From the NCBI GenBank assembly GCA_963693365.1, contig CAVNZM010000005.1, positions 3,348,001 to 3,412,000 on the forward strand: 64,000 bases of DNA, in the 5' to 3' direction. Both the position numbers and the translations under genes were made by a program. This document shows, piece by piece, positions 11,367 through 23,333 of this stretch. Numbering within the stretch: the first letter of the stretch is position 1; the number at the start of each line of letters is the position of its first letter. The DNA comes from Amoebidium appalachense (taxonomy: Eukaryota; Ichthyosporea). The notes under the pieces were generated by a model, which saw nothing but the letters and a program-made list of their open reading frames with translations, had not been told where the DNA came from and ran no database searches.

Positions 11367-12875
11367 TCAGACCGAATGGTCATCGTCACTGGAAGTCACA
11401 GGCCTCCGTGTGCGGAGCACCGTTTTCTTGCCCGATGGTCTTTCTTTCTTGCCCTGCCCTGCACGACTGCTTTCTTTCCGCTTCTTCTCATCCTCCTCTC
11501 TGGCTGCTTCGTCGAGAATCTTATCTATTGATTCCTTGGGCCTTTCTCTCTCTCCGCCCCGGAACCGTTTGGGCACATTCCCACCTGAATCCGCCCCCCT
11601 CTTCAGCCCGAGCCCGGTTTTTGTGTGGGGACTGGACATCATGGGGTCTGTGCGAGCGGGGGCACTCTGAATAGGACGTTGGTGGGGGCGGGCAACGGAT
11701 GAACGACCGGATTGGGTAGCGCTAGAGGGGGGGGGGGGGAGTATCTCCTCGACGTCGGATGTTTGTGTGTGGGGATTGGACATCATGGGGTCTATGTGAG
11801 CGGGGGCACTCTGAATAGGACGTTGGTGGGGGCGGGCAACGGATGAACGACCGGATTGGGTAGCGCTAGAGGGGGGGGGGGGGAGTATCTCCACGTCGGA
11901 TGTATGGGGGGAGCGTTTCAGGCCCAAAAGCAGTTTTTGTGTGCTCTCCTTGACTGTCTTTCGATAGGTTTTCTGCAGGTCTGCCATCTCTGACTCGACT
12001 TTTGCATTTTCCTCCTTCTGCCAGGCCACCTCATCCTGCAAGGATAACTTTTCGGCCGTCTCACTAATGAGCCGAGCTTCGAGTTCCTGAACCCTCTCAG
12101 CCAACAGGTTGTTCGTTGCAGAAGCAGTATATTTATCTTTGACTGCTGCTTCTTTGACCTCTCTAATCGTTTCTGTCAACCGTTTGTTTTCATCTTTCAC
12201 CGTTTGCAACGCTTTCTCCGCATTTTCATATTTCTCTTTGTATTCGAGTAAGGTGGTGGTGGCGGCGGTGGTGGGTGTAGCAGGCACAGATGTCACGCCA
12301 AGTGAGGCTAAAGCCTGACTAAGTTGCAATGTCATTTCTGCCTGTAGTGCTTCCATAAGTCTATGGTCGATGGGAGCCGAAGAAACGTCCTTGTCGGTGG
12401 GGTCGGCGGGGGTGCCCTTTTTGTCGGTGGGGTCGGCGGGGTCGGCGGGGGTGCCCTTTTTGTCGGTGGGGTCGGCGGGGTCGGCGGGGGTGCCCTTTTT
12501 GTCGGTGGGGTCGGCGGGGTCGGCGGGGGTGCCCTTTTTGTCGGTGGGGTCGGCGGGGTCGGCGGGGGTGCCCTTTTTGTCGGTGGGGTCGGTGGGGTCG
12601 GCGGGGGTGCCCTTTTTGTCGGTGGGGTCGGCGGGGTCGGCGGGGGTGCCCTTTTTGTCGGTGGGGTCAGCGGGGTCGGCGGGGGTGCCCTTTTTGTCGG
12701 TGGGGTCGGCGGGGTCGGCGGGGGTGCCCTTTTTGTCGGTGGGGTCGGTGGGGTCGGTGGGGGTGCCCTTTTTGGGGTCGGTGGGGTCGGCGGGGTTTGT
12801 GGGGGTGCCCTTTTTGGGGTCGGTGGGGTCGGCGGGGTTTGTGCTTTGCCCGACCATTTGCGAGGCGCTATCCAT
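11367..12875 (-). CDS. Repeat-rich coiled-coil protein, unknown function
   Basis: No recognised family. The 502-residue ORF starts at ATG 12875. Layout: residues ~10-165 are tandem 10-13-residue repeats of the type PADPADPTDKKGT; ~170-335 are a long helical coiled coil (LLEYKEKYENAEKALQTVKD, LLAERVQELEARLISETAEK); ~340-420 hold two near-identical copies of a block with EILPPPPSSATQSGRSSVAR; the end is basic and charged (GGERERPKESIDKILDEAAR ... VTSSDDDHSV). Reading frame is kept through the 39-bp DNA repeats, so the repeats are under coding constraint. It is transcribed away from the JmjC gene, with an intergenic block of CCAAT motifs between them. Confidence 0.6.
   Translation of the reverse strand: MDSASQMVGQSTNPADPTDPKKGTPTNPADPTDPKKGTPTDPTDPTDKKGTPADPADPTDKKGTPADPADPTDKKGTPADPADPTDKKGTPADPTDPTDKKGTPADPADPTDKKGTPADPADPTDKKGTPADPADPTDKKGTPADPADPTDKKGTPADPTDKDVSSAPIDHRLMEALQAEMTLQLSQALASLGVTSVPATPTTAATTTLLEYKEKYENAEKALQTVKDENKRLTETIREVKEAAVKDKYTASATNNLLAERVQELEARLISETAEKLSLQDEVAWQKEENAKVESEMADLQKTYRKTVKESTQKLLLGLKRSPHTSDVEILPPPPSSATQSGRSSVARPHQRPIQSAPAHIDPMMSNPHTQTSDVEEILPPPPSSATQSGRSSVARPHQRPIQSAPARTDPMMSSPHTKTGLGLKRGADSGGNVPKRFRGGERERPKESIDKILDEAAREEDEKKRKESSRAGQGKKERPSGKKTVLRTRRPVTSSDDDHSV
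12385..12845. repeat. Coding minisatellite, 39-bp unit (shorter variants present)
   Basis: About 12 copies of 'gtcggcgggggtgccctttt' plus 'tgtcggtggggtcggcggg'. It encodes the PADPADPTDKKGT repeats of the antisense-strand ORF. Several units carry G-to-A or C-to-T changes that turn PAD into PTD or TNP. Confidence 0.9.
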
Positions 12876-13272
12876 GGTTCACAAATTCAAAAGAGGGGAA
12901 TGTGAAATAGAAAAGACTACCTAGAAAAACGTGGAGGTCAGAGTCAGACACTTCTTCCCAAAAAAAAAAAGATACGAACAAAAAAAAGTCGTCACTGAAA
13001 TAGAGATACGAACAAAAAAAGTCGTCACTGAATTATTTACAAAAAGCAAAGCAAACGAAAATTCTATCGCGTGCAAACACACCGTGAACTGAAAAAAACC
13101 TCTTACACAAAGCCAAAATAAAGCAAAATTCATTCATGTGCAAACGCGGCTGTGAACTGATCAAAAAGGCCATCACCGATGATTTTTAGAAGCAAAATGT
13201 TCTTATAAGGGGATCCATTGAGGACTGAGGACCGAGGACCAAGCTTTGCCAAGCCTTGTAGTGCATGAGATG

Positions 13273-13546
13273 TAAAATATTGTATCCACTTTGGGTATGA
13301 AGCGCTGGCGCTGGGTTTGTCGTATACTCCACTTCGGGGCTTTTGTATGCAGCGCTTATTTCCCCTCTTTTTGCACACACAGCTTTGCACACACAGCAAC
13401 TGTCTTTTTATTGTATCCACTTTGGGTATGAAGCTTGGGCGCTGGGTTTGTCGTATACTCCACTTCGGGGCTTTTGTATGCAGCGCTTATTTCCCCTCTT
13501 TTTGCACACACAGCTCACACACACACGCACACACACACGCACACAC

Positions 13547-13599
<53 letters not shown>

Positions 13600-13600
13600 A
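13273..13600. repeat. ~110-bp direct repeat pair and CA microsatellite
   Basis: Two copies (about 13273-13380 and 13412-13512) of 'ttgtatccactttgggtatg' ... 'tcgtatactccacttcgggg' ... 'cagcgcttatttcccctctt'. They are followed by CA repeats to about 13600. Confidence 0.88.
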
Positions 13601-13604
13601 TATC

Positions 13605-13930
13605 CAATAGCATCTCATTCGCGGACTTCTTGGTGCTCTGATTGTTGGATCCACGTCAGTGATCGGGCACTGGCACTCCAGGCAGCGAATTTCATAATCT
13701 GATTGTCCAATGGTCATCTCATTCGCGGACTTCTTTGTGCTCTGATTGGTGTATAACAGTTGGATCCACGTCAGTGATAGGGCACTGGCACTCCAGGCAG
13801 CGAATTTCATAATCTGATTGGCCATCTCATTCGCGGACTTCTCCGTGCTCTGATTGGTGTATAACAGTTGGATCCACGTGATAGGGCACTGGCACTCCAG
13901 GCAGCGCATGTCATAATCTGATTGGCCAAG
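13605..13930. promoter_or_regulatory. Three tandem copies with CTGATTGG (CCAAT/NF-Y-type) boxes
   Basis: Three units of 'atctcattcgcggacttct' ... 'gtataacagttggatccacg' ... 'ggcactggcactccaggcag'. Each carries CTGATTGG or close variants (13742, 13814, 13850, 13918). CTGATTGG is the reverse complement of the NF-Y consensus CCAATCAG. The block sits between the divergent genes starting at 12875 (-) and 14970 (+). A regulatory role is inferred. Confidence 0.5.
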
Positions 13931-14580
13931 TGCCCCATCGGCTCTTCAGATGCCGGATTCACAAAACGCTTTCCACACATAATTTTTGTATTAAGAAAGT
14001 GTATAATCAATTTATTTTGGTGCTTTTGGTATTTATTGGTACATATTAGCGATATATATTGCTTCGCGGAAGGGTCCTGGGGAGCAAGGGCGGTAATACT
14101 ATAATTAGCAGCCGAGTTGATAAGCCAGTTATCACGGGCGCGAATATTCCCAAATGCACGCGAATCATTCAGTGATTGTTGGATAGGGGCTATCGGGCAC
14201 TGGTACTAAGGGCAAACGCGTGTCGGCCATGGCATGATCTGATTAGCCAATTTGATACGATGTTGCAAATCCTAAAGGCTTTTCGTAGACTGGTTTCAGA
14301 AAACGCTTTCCACACAAATTTCTAAGCAAATATTTGCATAATAAATATAAATTAATCATTTTGGGTATATTATTTTTATTGCTAAGTTATAACACTTAAT
14401 TAGCCACAAATTTGGCTACGCAGAGGGGCAGCCGGGTCGGTGAAACGATCTTACTGATTGGCCAGTTATCACGTACGCGCGCCGAGTATTGCCCAATACA
14501 CATTCCATTTTGCAATTGGGCAAACAGGACAAACTATTGATTGGTCAGCTATCATTTCAATGACATGATTGAAGCGCGCC
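13930..14580. repeat. Degenerate duplicated intergenic block with further CCAAT motifs
   Basis: Two diverged copies share 'aaacgctttccacaca', an AT-rich stretch and 'ggccagttatcacg' (near 13970-14140 and 14290-14480). CTGATTGG occurs at 14454 and ATTGGTCAG near 14531. No gene is seen. Confidence 0.6.
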
Positions 14581-14817
14581 ACTTCAGTTCGTGTCACTTG
14601 CACCCCGGCGCTGAAACTGTTTACGTTGCAAGCAGGCCAGAGTCAAAACAAAGAACGAGAACACAGACCTGTTAGTCTGTGCACGTCGCGCTTTTAGCTG
14701 CCTTTTCTTCTTTGAATACAGACACGTAGAATTTCCTTCACGTTTTTCCCGACACATTTTAAACACACACATTGTAGACTAGACGCGAGCGCAGCAGTGG
14801 CACAAGCACACAGGCAG

Positions 14818-14876
<59 letters not shown>

Positions 14877-14969
14877 CGAGCGCGAGCGCAGCAGTGGCAC
14901 AAGCACATAGCAAGCGCGCTCGCAGACGAGAAAAAGCTCACAATCAAACACAAAATACACACAAACAAC

Positions 14970-16377
14970 ATGGCTGCTACCAACGAACAGTTTCTGGCGC
15001 TCATCAATGATGCGTTCCAGAGTAGCATACAAGCAAACCCACCAACATTCATATTCTCGAAACATACTGATCCTACAATCATTTTTACGGGTGAAGAGCT
15101 ATTCACACGACAGGGTTTTAATCGTTATCAAAGAAAGAAGACGGCACCAATATTACACGCTGTGAAACCCAACGATTCAGATCATGTTTCGGTCTTCTTG
15201 TTTGAACTCAACGACGGGCGTCTGTATCACAGGAACAAATATCAGTTGCAACAACTCGAAAACAACAAGGGTATCAATACGACTATTGCTTGGATTCTGA
15301 AATGGGGTGGCCCTCAATGGAGAGTTTACGATCTTGGCAGCTATCATGGAAACTCGGATGGTTTGGCGGCGATGCTCAGTCGACTTTCCACTTTCAGTGG
15401 CAGCCACGACTTAAGTCACATACCTGAAGTATCGGGTTCTTTGCCGGGGGAGAAACAAATTTTTTGGATATTCAAAAGGCTCGGATGGGAAGTGTGGTGG
15501 GATGGGGCTGCACGCAGCCCTCCAGACAGACCTGCTGTCAAACTGCCGGCCCCGACGATTAACCACCCGAAAAAGCGGGCAAAAGTGGAGGTCCACAAGA
15601 GTGATGATGAAGGAGAGGGGGAAGAGGGGGTTGGAGAGGGAGAAGGGGGAGAGTGGAGAGGAGAGGGAGAAGGGGAAGAGGGGGTTGGAGAGGGAGAAGG
15701 GGGAGAGTGGAGAGGAGAGGGAGAAGGGGGAGAGTGGAGAGGAGAGGGAGAAGGGGGAGAGTGGAGAGGAGAGGGAGAAGGGGAAGAGGGGGTTGGAGAG
15801 GGAGAAGGGGGAGAGTGGAGAGGAGAGGGAGAAGGGGAAGAGGGGGTTGGAGAGGGAGAAGGGGGAGAGTGGAGAGGGAGAGGGAGAAGGGGGAGAGTGG
15901 AGAGGAGAGGGAGAAGGGGGAGAGTGGAGAGGGAGAGGGAGAAGGGGAAGAGGGGGTTGGAGAGGGAGAAGGGGGAGAGTGGAGAGGGAGAGGGAGAAGG
16001 GGGAGAGTGGGTTGGAGAGGGAGAAGGGGGAGAGCGGAGAGGAGAGGGAGAAGGGGGAGAGTGGAGAGGAGAGGGAGAAGGGGAAGAGGGGGTTGGAGAG
16101 GGAGAAGGGGGAGAGTGGAGAGGAGAGGGAGAAGGGGGAGAGTGGGATTTCCAGCCAGGTAACCCCCCCCCCCCCCCCACACACACACAACCAACCACCC
16201 AATTACCCAACCACCTACACCACCATCACCCACACATTGAAGCCATCACACACCTGCACGCATGCATGCACCTCGGCTTATCCCCCCCCCCCCACACACA
16301 CACACCACGGGAAGGCACCTGCACGCATGCATGCACCTAGGCCTATCCCACCCCCCATCCCCCCCCCCCCCGGCTCC

Positions 16378-16418
<41 letters not shown>

Positions 16419-16490
16419 ACGGGAAGGCACCTGCACGCATGCATGCACCTAGGCCTATCCCACCCCCCATCCCCCCCCCCCCCGGCTCCC

Positions 16491-16533
<43 letters not shown>

Positions 16534-16607
16534 ACGGGAAGGCACCTGCACGCATGCATGCACCTAGGCCTATCCCACCCCCCATCCCCCCCCCCCCCGG
16601 CTCCCCC

Positions 16608-16650
<43 letters not shown>

Positions 16651-16865
16651 ACGGGAAGGCACCTGCACGCATGCATGACACACACACACACACACACACA
16701 CCACGGGAAGGCACCTGCACGCATGCATGACACACACACACACACACACACACCACGGGAGGCACCTGCACGCATGCATGACACACACACACACACACAC
16801 ACACCACGGAAAGGCACCTGCACGCATGTATGCACTCGGCTAAACCCCCCCCCCCCCTGGCTCCC

Positions 16866-16899
<34 letters not shown>

Positions 16900-16977
16900 A
16901 CGGGAAGGCACCTGCACGCATGCATGACACACACACACACACACACACACCACGGGAAGGCACCTGCACGCATGCAT

Positions 16978-17009
<32 letters not shown>

Positions 17010-17035
17010 ACGGGAAGGCACCTGCACGCATGCAT

Positions 17036-17067
<32 letters not shown>

Positions 17068-17093
17068 ACGGGAAGGCACCTGCACGCATGCAT

Positions 17094-17125
<32 letters not shown>

Positions 17126-17151
17126 ACGGGAAGGCACCTGCACGCATGCAT

Positions 17152-17183
<32 letters not shown>

Positions 17184-17209
17184 ACGGGAAGGCACCTGCA
17201 CGCATGCAT

Positions 17210-17241
<32 letters not shown>

Positions 17242-19887
17242 ACGGGAAGGCACCTGCACGCATGCATGACACACACACACACACACACACACCACGGGAA
17301 GGCACCTGCACGCATGTATGCACTCGGCTAACCCCCCCCCCCCCCCCCCCCCCCCCACACACACACGCACACACACGCACGCACACACAGAGCAAGAAGC
17401 GGGAGAGGTGGACAGGGGGCAACAACAAGACACTGAGACTGGGGAGGTGGCGGGGTTCAACGAGGTACCCGTAGCACATCTCCGCCAAATGCATCTAGAA
17501 AAGCTCTCCTTGGAGAAGATAGTTTTGTCAATCGAAAAAGAACACGAGTTTCGGGCAGCTGGTGCCGTCAAGTTCGTGCCTCCCGAGCCGGTAGTGCAGG
17601 GGCTGAAAAAGGCTGCTCAGGCCACACGAGTGAGAAAATCCTACACCCGGATTTGGGTGGAGGCTACCACCATCAGGGATGTCTTCCTCGTTTATAGGGA
17701 GGACATCATAGGGCAAATTCCAGAGGTGCGTATTTGCAACCACTAGGATGTGGTTACCATGAACAGGGGCTAACACGATTGGGCAGGGGGATCCGGTGGG
17801 GGAGGAGGAGTTTTGGAGGTTGTTGGACTCCCTATCGGATGGTGAAAAATCAATGTTCCTTTACGGAACAGATCTGAAGCCTCTTAAAAACACCCATACA
17901 CCCAGTGAGGTACGTATGTGTGCGGCGAAGATTTGTATGTTGTGTGTGTTTTTGCGGAGAGTGATGTTGTGCATGTGTGCGTGCGTGTGTTTGTGCGGAG
18001 AGTGTATGTTGTGCATGTGTGCGTGCGTGTGTTTGTGCAGAGAGTGTATGTTGTGCATGCGTGCGTGCGTGTGTTTGTGCGGAGAGTGTATGTTGTGCAT
18101 GTGTGCGTGCGTGTGTTTGTGCAGAGAGTGTATGTTGTGCATGCGTGCGTGCGTGTGTTTGTGCGGAGAGTGTATGTTGCGTAGGCATGTGTGCGTGTGT
18201 GTAGGGATGCGTGCGTGCGTGTGTTTGTGCGGAGAGTGTATGTTGTGTAGGGATGCGTGCGTGCGTGTGTTTGTGCGGAGAGTGTATGTTGTGTAGGGAT
18301 GCGTGCGTGCGTGTGTTTGTGCGGAGAGTGGATGTTGTGTAGGGATGCGTGCGTGCGTGTGTTTGTGCGGAGAGTGTATGTTGTGTAGGGATGCGTGCGT
18401 GCGTGTGTTTGTGCGGAGAGTGTATGTTGTGTAGGGATGCGTGCGTGCGTGTGTTTGTGCGGAGAGTGGATGTTGTGTAGGGATGCGTGCGTGCGTGTGT
18501 TTGTGCGGAGAGTGTATGTTGTGTAGGGATGCGTGCGTGCGTGTGTTTGTGCGGAGAGTGTATGTTGTGTAGGGATGCGTGCGTGCGTGTGTTTGTGCGG
18601 AGAGTGTATGTTGTGTAGGGATGCGTGCGTGCGTGGGGTGTATGTTGTGTAGGCATGCGTGCGTGCGTGGGTGTGCAGCGGAGAGTGTATGTTGTGTTGA
18701 TGCACTGTGGTGGGTATATGTAGGCATGCTGTGTGTTGTTGAATGGTGAACATGAAGGCACTAACAGGAGGGACAGGTGGTGAAGAAAGAAATCGACTAC
18801 ATGTTCAGCTTGGAGACGCTTGACTCAATAGTATCAAGAGAATTCAAAGATCGTGTGGGCATCTCAACACCGATGCTCTATAAGTATGCCCCCCCCCCCC
18901 CCCCCCAAAAAAAAAAAAACAAATAATTAAACAAAGGAAAAAGGCAGGCTTGCAGAACGCCCCTTATGTTCACAGAACCATCCTGGGTGTGTGTATGGGT
19001 CGGTCTTTTCGGAATGTATTGGGCCACATCTAGTCGGAAGTAATTACTGTTTTAGCCCCAACTAATCCCATGCCTCTTTGCAGTGTCACGACTGGGGGTC
19101 CGATTGTGCTCCACACAGAAGACCTTCTACTTGGGAGTGTCAACATCATGGTCCGTGGGCCAGGAGAGAAAATCTGGTTCGTGATCAGTGCAGAGTACGA
19201 GGAACAGGTTACGTCTATCCTCGAGGATATCCACGAGAGACTTGAGCTTTCGGGGGCCGGTATCTGTAAGAAAGTCACACAGCATAAGGTAGGCCCCCCA
19301 CCAAAAAAAAAAAAAAAAAAAACAATAAAAAAAAACAATAAAAAAAAAAACGACCACACACACACAGTAACAGAGGACGAACAAGAAGAGGGAGAGAGGG
19401 AGTGGTAGATACAGACGTGAAGAACAAGTGGTAGACACAGACGTGAAGAACAAGTGGTAGACACAGACGTGAAGAACAAGAACCAAAAAAGCACTTACAA
19501 AAACGACCACCCGGGTTTTCATATGACTAACATTTGGGTGGGGCAGTCTGTGTTCATCCACCCCCGTTATTTGATGAAGAAGGGCATCCCCGTGCAGCGC
19601 ACGGTTCAGCACGCCGGTGAGGTCATCTGCACCTTGCCTGGAGCATACCACTTTGGGTATGCTGCTGGTAGCAGCTTGGCCGAGGCGGTAAATTTTGCCA
19701 CGGTCAACTGGCTTGTGGTCGCTGGCAAGAAGCCCCCCCCGGCATGCACGTGTGGCTACACTGACAGGGAACTCGTTTTCGAGGTACCCCCCCCCCCCCC
19801 CCAAAAAAAAAAAAAAAAAAAAAAAAAAACAAAAAAAAAACAAACCAAAAAAAAACAAACCAAAAAAAACAACAAACAAAAAAACAC

Positions 19888-19941
<54 letters not shown>

Positions 19942-20283
19942 ATGCCCTAGCATTCACAATTACATGTAGGGGTTCGTAAAAACGGTTTTTTGAGTCCTTG
20001 CAGAGTTTTTCTTGACCTGGTCCACACGTAGGAGTTCGTTTCCTGTGGGTGTGTGCCATGGTGGTGTATTGGTGGGTGCGTGGGTGTGTTTGAGGTAATG
20101 GCATACAGTGATGTCTGAGCCTTGCATAAACAAATCACCTGGCTGGACTACTACTTACACCCAACTATCAACCCACAGGTGTCCCATGCACAGTGGAAAA
20201 AGCTGAGAGAGAAGTACAAGGCTGACATCGAGCAGTTCGAGGAGGAGCTTGAGCAGTTCGAGGAGGAGCTTTTGAGTGGGTAG
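14970..20283 (+). CDS. JmjC histone demethylase, KDM4-like, seven exons
   Basis: Predicted Fe(II)/2-oxoglutarate oxygenase acting on histone methyl-lysine. Exons: 14970-16158, 17391-17725, 17787-17909, 18777-18883, 19084-19288, about 19481-19783 and 20179-20283 (TAG). All junctions are GT-AG and phases agree, giving about 788 residues. Exon 1 encodes an unrecognised ~210-residue N-terminal region, then an acidic GEGEE/GGEWR minisatellite. Exon 2 holds a JmjN-like piece ([11 protein letters not shown]). Exons 5-6 form the JmjC core: [13 protein letters not shown] (iron ligands H and E in the KDM4 pattern HTED) and [21 protein letters not shown] with the second His, then [12 protein letters not shown]. 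The last exon is a short coiled coil with a doubled EQFEEEL. The acceptor of exon 6 is uncertain because a 24-bp repeat covers it. A host gene by its introns and family. Confidence 0.8.
15609..16147. repeat. Coding minisatellite (GEGEE/GGEWR) inside JmjC exon 1
   Basis: Purine-only units of 'gagagggagaagggggagag' and 'gaagagggggttggagaggg' in multiples that keep all three forward frames open. The frame in use gives an acidic Gly/Glu-rich stretch of about 180 residues; the other two give REKGE and GRRGR repeats. The exon ends soon after, at 16158. Confidence 0.88.
16159..17390. repeat. JmjC intron 1: minisatellite with CA runs
   Basis: After the donor GTAACC a C-run begins at once. Then come about 15 units of 'caccacgggaaggcacctgc' plus 'acgcatgcatg' separated by CA microsatellites and, in some, 'ctaggcctatcccacccccc'. 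The AG acceptor is 'cacacacag' at 17390. Long frames on both strands here (HTHT, CVCV) are repeat translations. Confidence 0.88.
17910..18776. repeat. JmjC intron 3: ~46-bp minisatellite, about 16 copies
   Basis: Units of 'gtgtatgttgtgtagggatg' plus 'cgtgcgtgcgtgtgtttgtg' 'cggaga' fill the intron between exons ending at 17909 and starting at 18777. Antisense frames ([12 protein letters not shown]) are not genes. Confidence 0.9.
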
Positions 20284-20292
20284 ACCACACAT

Positions 20293-20560
20293 GGTTTGTG
20301 GTGGGTGCGGTGGGGGAAACGTAGTTGTGGTGGTGGCGGCGGGTAGGCCCCACATTCACATCTTACTTAGGGTTTGTGGTGGGTGCGGTGGGGGAAACGT
20401 AGTTGTGGTGGTGGCGGCGGGTAGGCCCCACATTCACATCTTACTTAGGGTTTGTGGTGGGTGCGGTGGGGGAAACGTAGTTGTGGTGGTGGCGGCGGGT
20501 AGGCCCCACATTCACATCTTACTTAGGGTTTGTGATGGGTGTGGTGGAGGAAAGACGTGG
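20293..20560. repeat. 78-bp tandem repeat, 3.4 copies
   Basis: Exact 78-bp period with starts at 20293, 20371, 20449 and 20527: 'ggtttgtggtgggtgcggtg' ... 'ggtaggccccacattcacat'. It begins ten bases after the JmjC stop codon. Confidence 0.95.
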
Positions 20561-21082
<522 letters not shown>

Positions 21083-21343
21083 CTATGCATCCTCAGGCTC
21101 CATCATCTTCTGCAGTACAATTGCTGTCTGTCGTTGATTCTTGGGCACCCACTTCTTGAATCCACACTTCTCCGCCAACTCATCGGGCAGATCTATATAG
21201 CCCTTTTCCGCAAGCTCTTGTGCATATACTCGTTGCTCCATCTGCGTCCGCCGGGTGGTGGCCTCGGTCGGCACAATAGTTGCCTGCACCACGGGTGCCT
21301 TGCCGGGCTCCTCCTTCAGCTTGTACTCCCATCGGTACGCCAT
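21083..21343 (-). CDS. Small hypothetical protein (86 aa)
   Basis: Unrecognised. It is a complete, highly charged 86-residue protein from ATG 21343, with a compact helical segment (RVYAQELAEKGYIDLPDELA) and KKWVPKNQRQT near the end. Codon use and GC content match the viral field further right rather than the repeat-rich host DNA. It lies 36 bp downstream of another small gene on the same strand, so the two may be co-oriented viral genes at the left edge of the insertion. Confidence 0.5.
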   Translation of the reverse strand: MAYRWEYKLKEEPGKAPVVQATIVPTEATTRRTQMEQRVYAQELAEKGYIDLPDELAEKCGFKKWVPKNQRQTAIVLQKMMEPEDA

Positions 21344-21379
21344 ACTCTATGCCACAAAAATCTCTGCTCACCCAACCCT

Positions 21380-21773
21380 TCAAGTGCGCTCCTTGATCAC
21401 CACCGCAGGCGCATGCGCACACGTGGGGCACGCCGGGCACTTCTGCTCGGGCGGGCAGCGCGTGCATGCGGGGCACTGTGCGCACCGGGCGGGGCTGGCA
21501 CCGCACACGTGGCAGCGGGGGCAGTGCGCACACTTGCGGCGGGGAACGCAGCTGCCGCAGCTGGCACACATTGGGCACGCGCGCTGGCACTTGAGCACCG
21601 CCAGGCGCCGCCGCACACGTGGGCTGAACGTGTCCCAGAGCACGTAGAGGATCAGGCCGGCCAGGATGGCCAGTAGGATGGGGGAGGGCCCGGGGGTGCT
21701 GCGCGGGCTTGTGCGGATCGGGGGGAGGGGGTGCGAATGGGCTGGGTGGGGGAAGGGGTGCGCCAGCGTCCAT
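21380..21773 (-). CDS. Membrane-anchored Cys-rich protein, start or frame uncertain
   Basis: Unrecognised. A Pro-rich start leads to one membrane helix (ILLAILAGLILYVLW), then a Cys-rich domain with about 16 cysteines, mostly in C-x2-C pairs (CPMCASCGSC, CAHCPRCHVC, CPACPTC). This suggests a disulphide-rich or metal-binding ectodomain or virion membrane protein. The membrane and Cys parts are in one frame, but the only nearby ATG (21773, MDAGAPLPPP) is in another, so a one-base slip in the C-rich stretch near 21720 is likely. In frame, the alternative start is GTG at 21787. Confidence 0.45.
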
Positions 21774-21838
21774 GTTACCCGGTGCACGATATAATGTGGG
21801 GTTGGGGTTGTGCGGGTAGATGGGAGGAGGGTTTTTTT

Positions 21839-22288
21839 GGGGGGGGGGGGGGGGGGGGGCGCTCATGAGCAAGGGTATGGTGATAGCGATCATGTCATTG
21901 ACCCTACTCGCCAACAACACAGGTGCAAGCGCACGGTGATAGCGCTCATGACCCTACTCTCCAACAACACAGGTGCAAGCGCACGGTGATAGCGCTCATG
22001 ACCCTACTCTCAAACAACACAGGTGCAAGCGCACGGTGATACGCAGCCACCGTGTGCATGTGTGTGTGTGTGTGTGTGTGAGGGGGGGGGGGGGGGGGGG
22101 GTTCAATGCGTGCGCTTGCACATGTGTTGTTTGAGAGTAGGGTCATGAGCGCTATCACCGGGCGCTTCCACATGTGTTGTTTGAGAGCAGGGTTGTGAGC
22201 GCTATCACCGGGCGCTTCCACATGTGTTGTTTGAGAGAAGGGGCATGAGCGCTATTACCGGGCGCTTTGTGTTTGTGCGTGTGTGGGG

Positions 22289-22326
<38 letters not shown>

Positions 22327-22455
22327 ATGCGTGTGCTTGCACCTGTTATGTTTGAGTGTAGGCGCAAGAGCGCTATCACCGGGCGCTTCCACATGTGTTG
22401 TGTGAGAGAAGAGGCATGAGCGCTATCACCGGGCGCTTTGTGTTTGTGCGTGTGT

Positions 22456-22513
<58 letters not shown>

Positions 22514-22672
22514 GGGGGGGGGGGGGGGGGTGGGGTGGGGGCAATGCGTGTGGTTGCACCTGTTATGTTTGAGTGTAGGCTCATGAGCGCTATCACCGGG
22601 CGCTTCCACATGTGTTGTGTGAGAGAAGGGGCATGAGCGCTATCACCGGGCGCTTTGTGTTTGTACGTGTGT

Positions 22673-22725
<53 letters not shown>

Positions 22726-22873
22726 GGGGGCAATGCGTGTGGTTGCACCTGTTATGTTTGAGTGTAGGCTCATGAGCGCTATCACCGGGCGCTTCCACAT
22801 GTGTTGTGTGAGAGAAGGGGCATGAGCGCTATCACCGGGCGCTTTGTGTTTGTGCGTGTGTAGGGGGGTGGGT

Positions 22874-22907
<34 letters not shown>

Positions 22908-22966
22908 AATGCTTGCGCATGTTGGAGAGATGGGTCATCAGCGCTATCACCGGGCGCTTTGTGTGT

Positions 22967-22997
<31 letters not shown>

Positions 22998-23092
22998 GGG
23001 GGGGCAATGCTTGCGCTTGCACCTGTGTTGTTTGAGAGAAGGGTCATGAGCGCATGTTGGAGAGATGGGTCATCAGCGCTATCACCGGGCGC

Positions 23093-23166
<74 letters not shown>

Positions 23167-23276
23167 ATGCGTGCGCTTGCACCTGTGTTGTTTGAGAGTA
23201 GGGTCGTGAGCGCAATCACCGTGCGCTTGCACATGTGTTGTTGGAGAGATGGGTCATCAGCGCTATCACCGGGCGC

Positions 23277-23333
<57 letters not shown>

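Noticed and set aside
15411-16210. Antisense frames with [12 protein letters not shown] repeats
   Set aside because: Complement of the purine-only coding minisatellite in JmjC exon 1.
16343-17494. 383-residue antisense frame rich in CVCVCV and PVVCV
   Set aside because: Translation of CA microsatellites and the 30-bp minisatellite inside JmjC intron 1; no domain and several overlapping frames of equal length.
17850-18761. ~300-residue antisense frames of the type [13 protein letters not shown]
   Set aside because: All three antisense frames stay open because the 46-bp intron minisatellite has no stop codon in any of them; not a gene.
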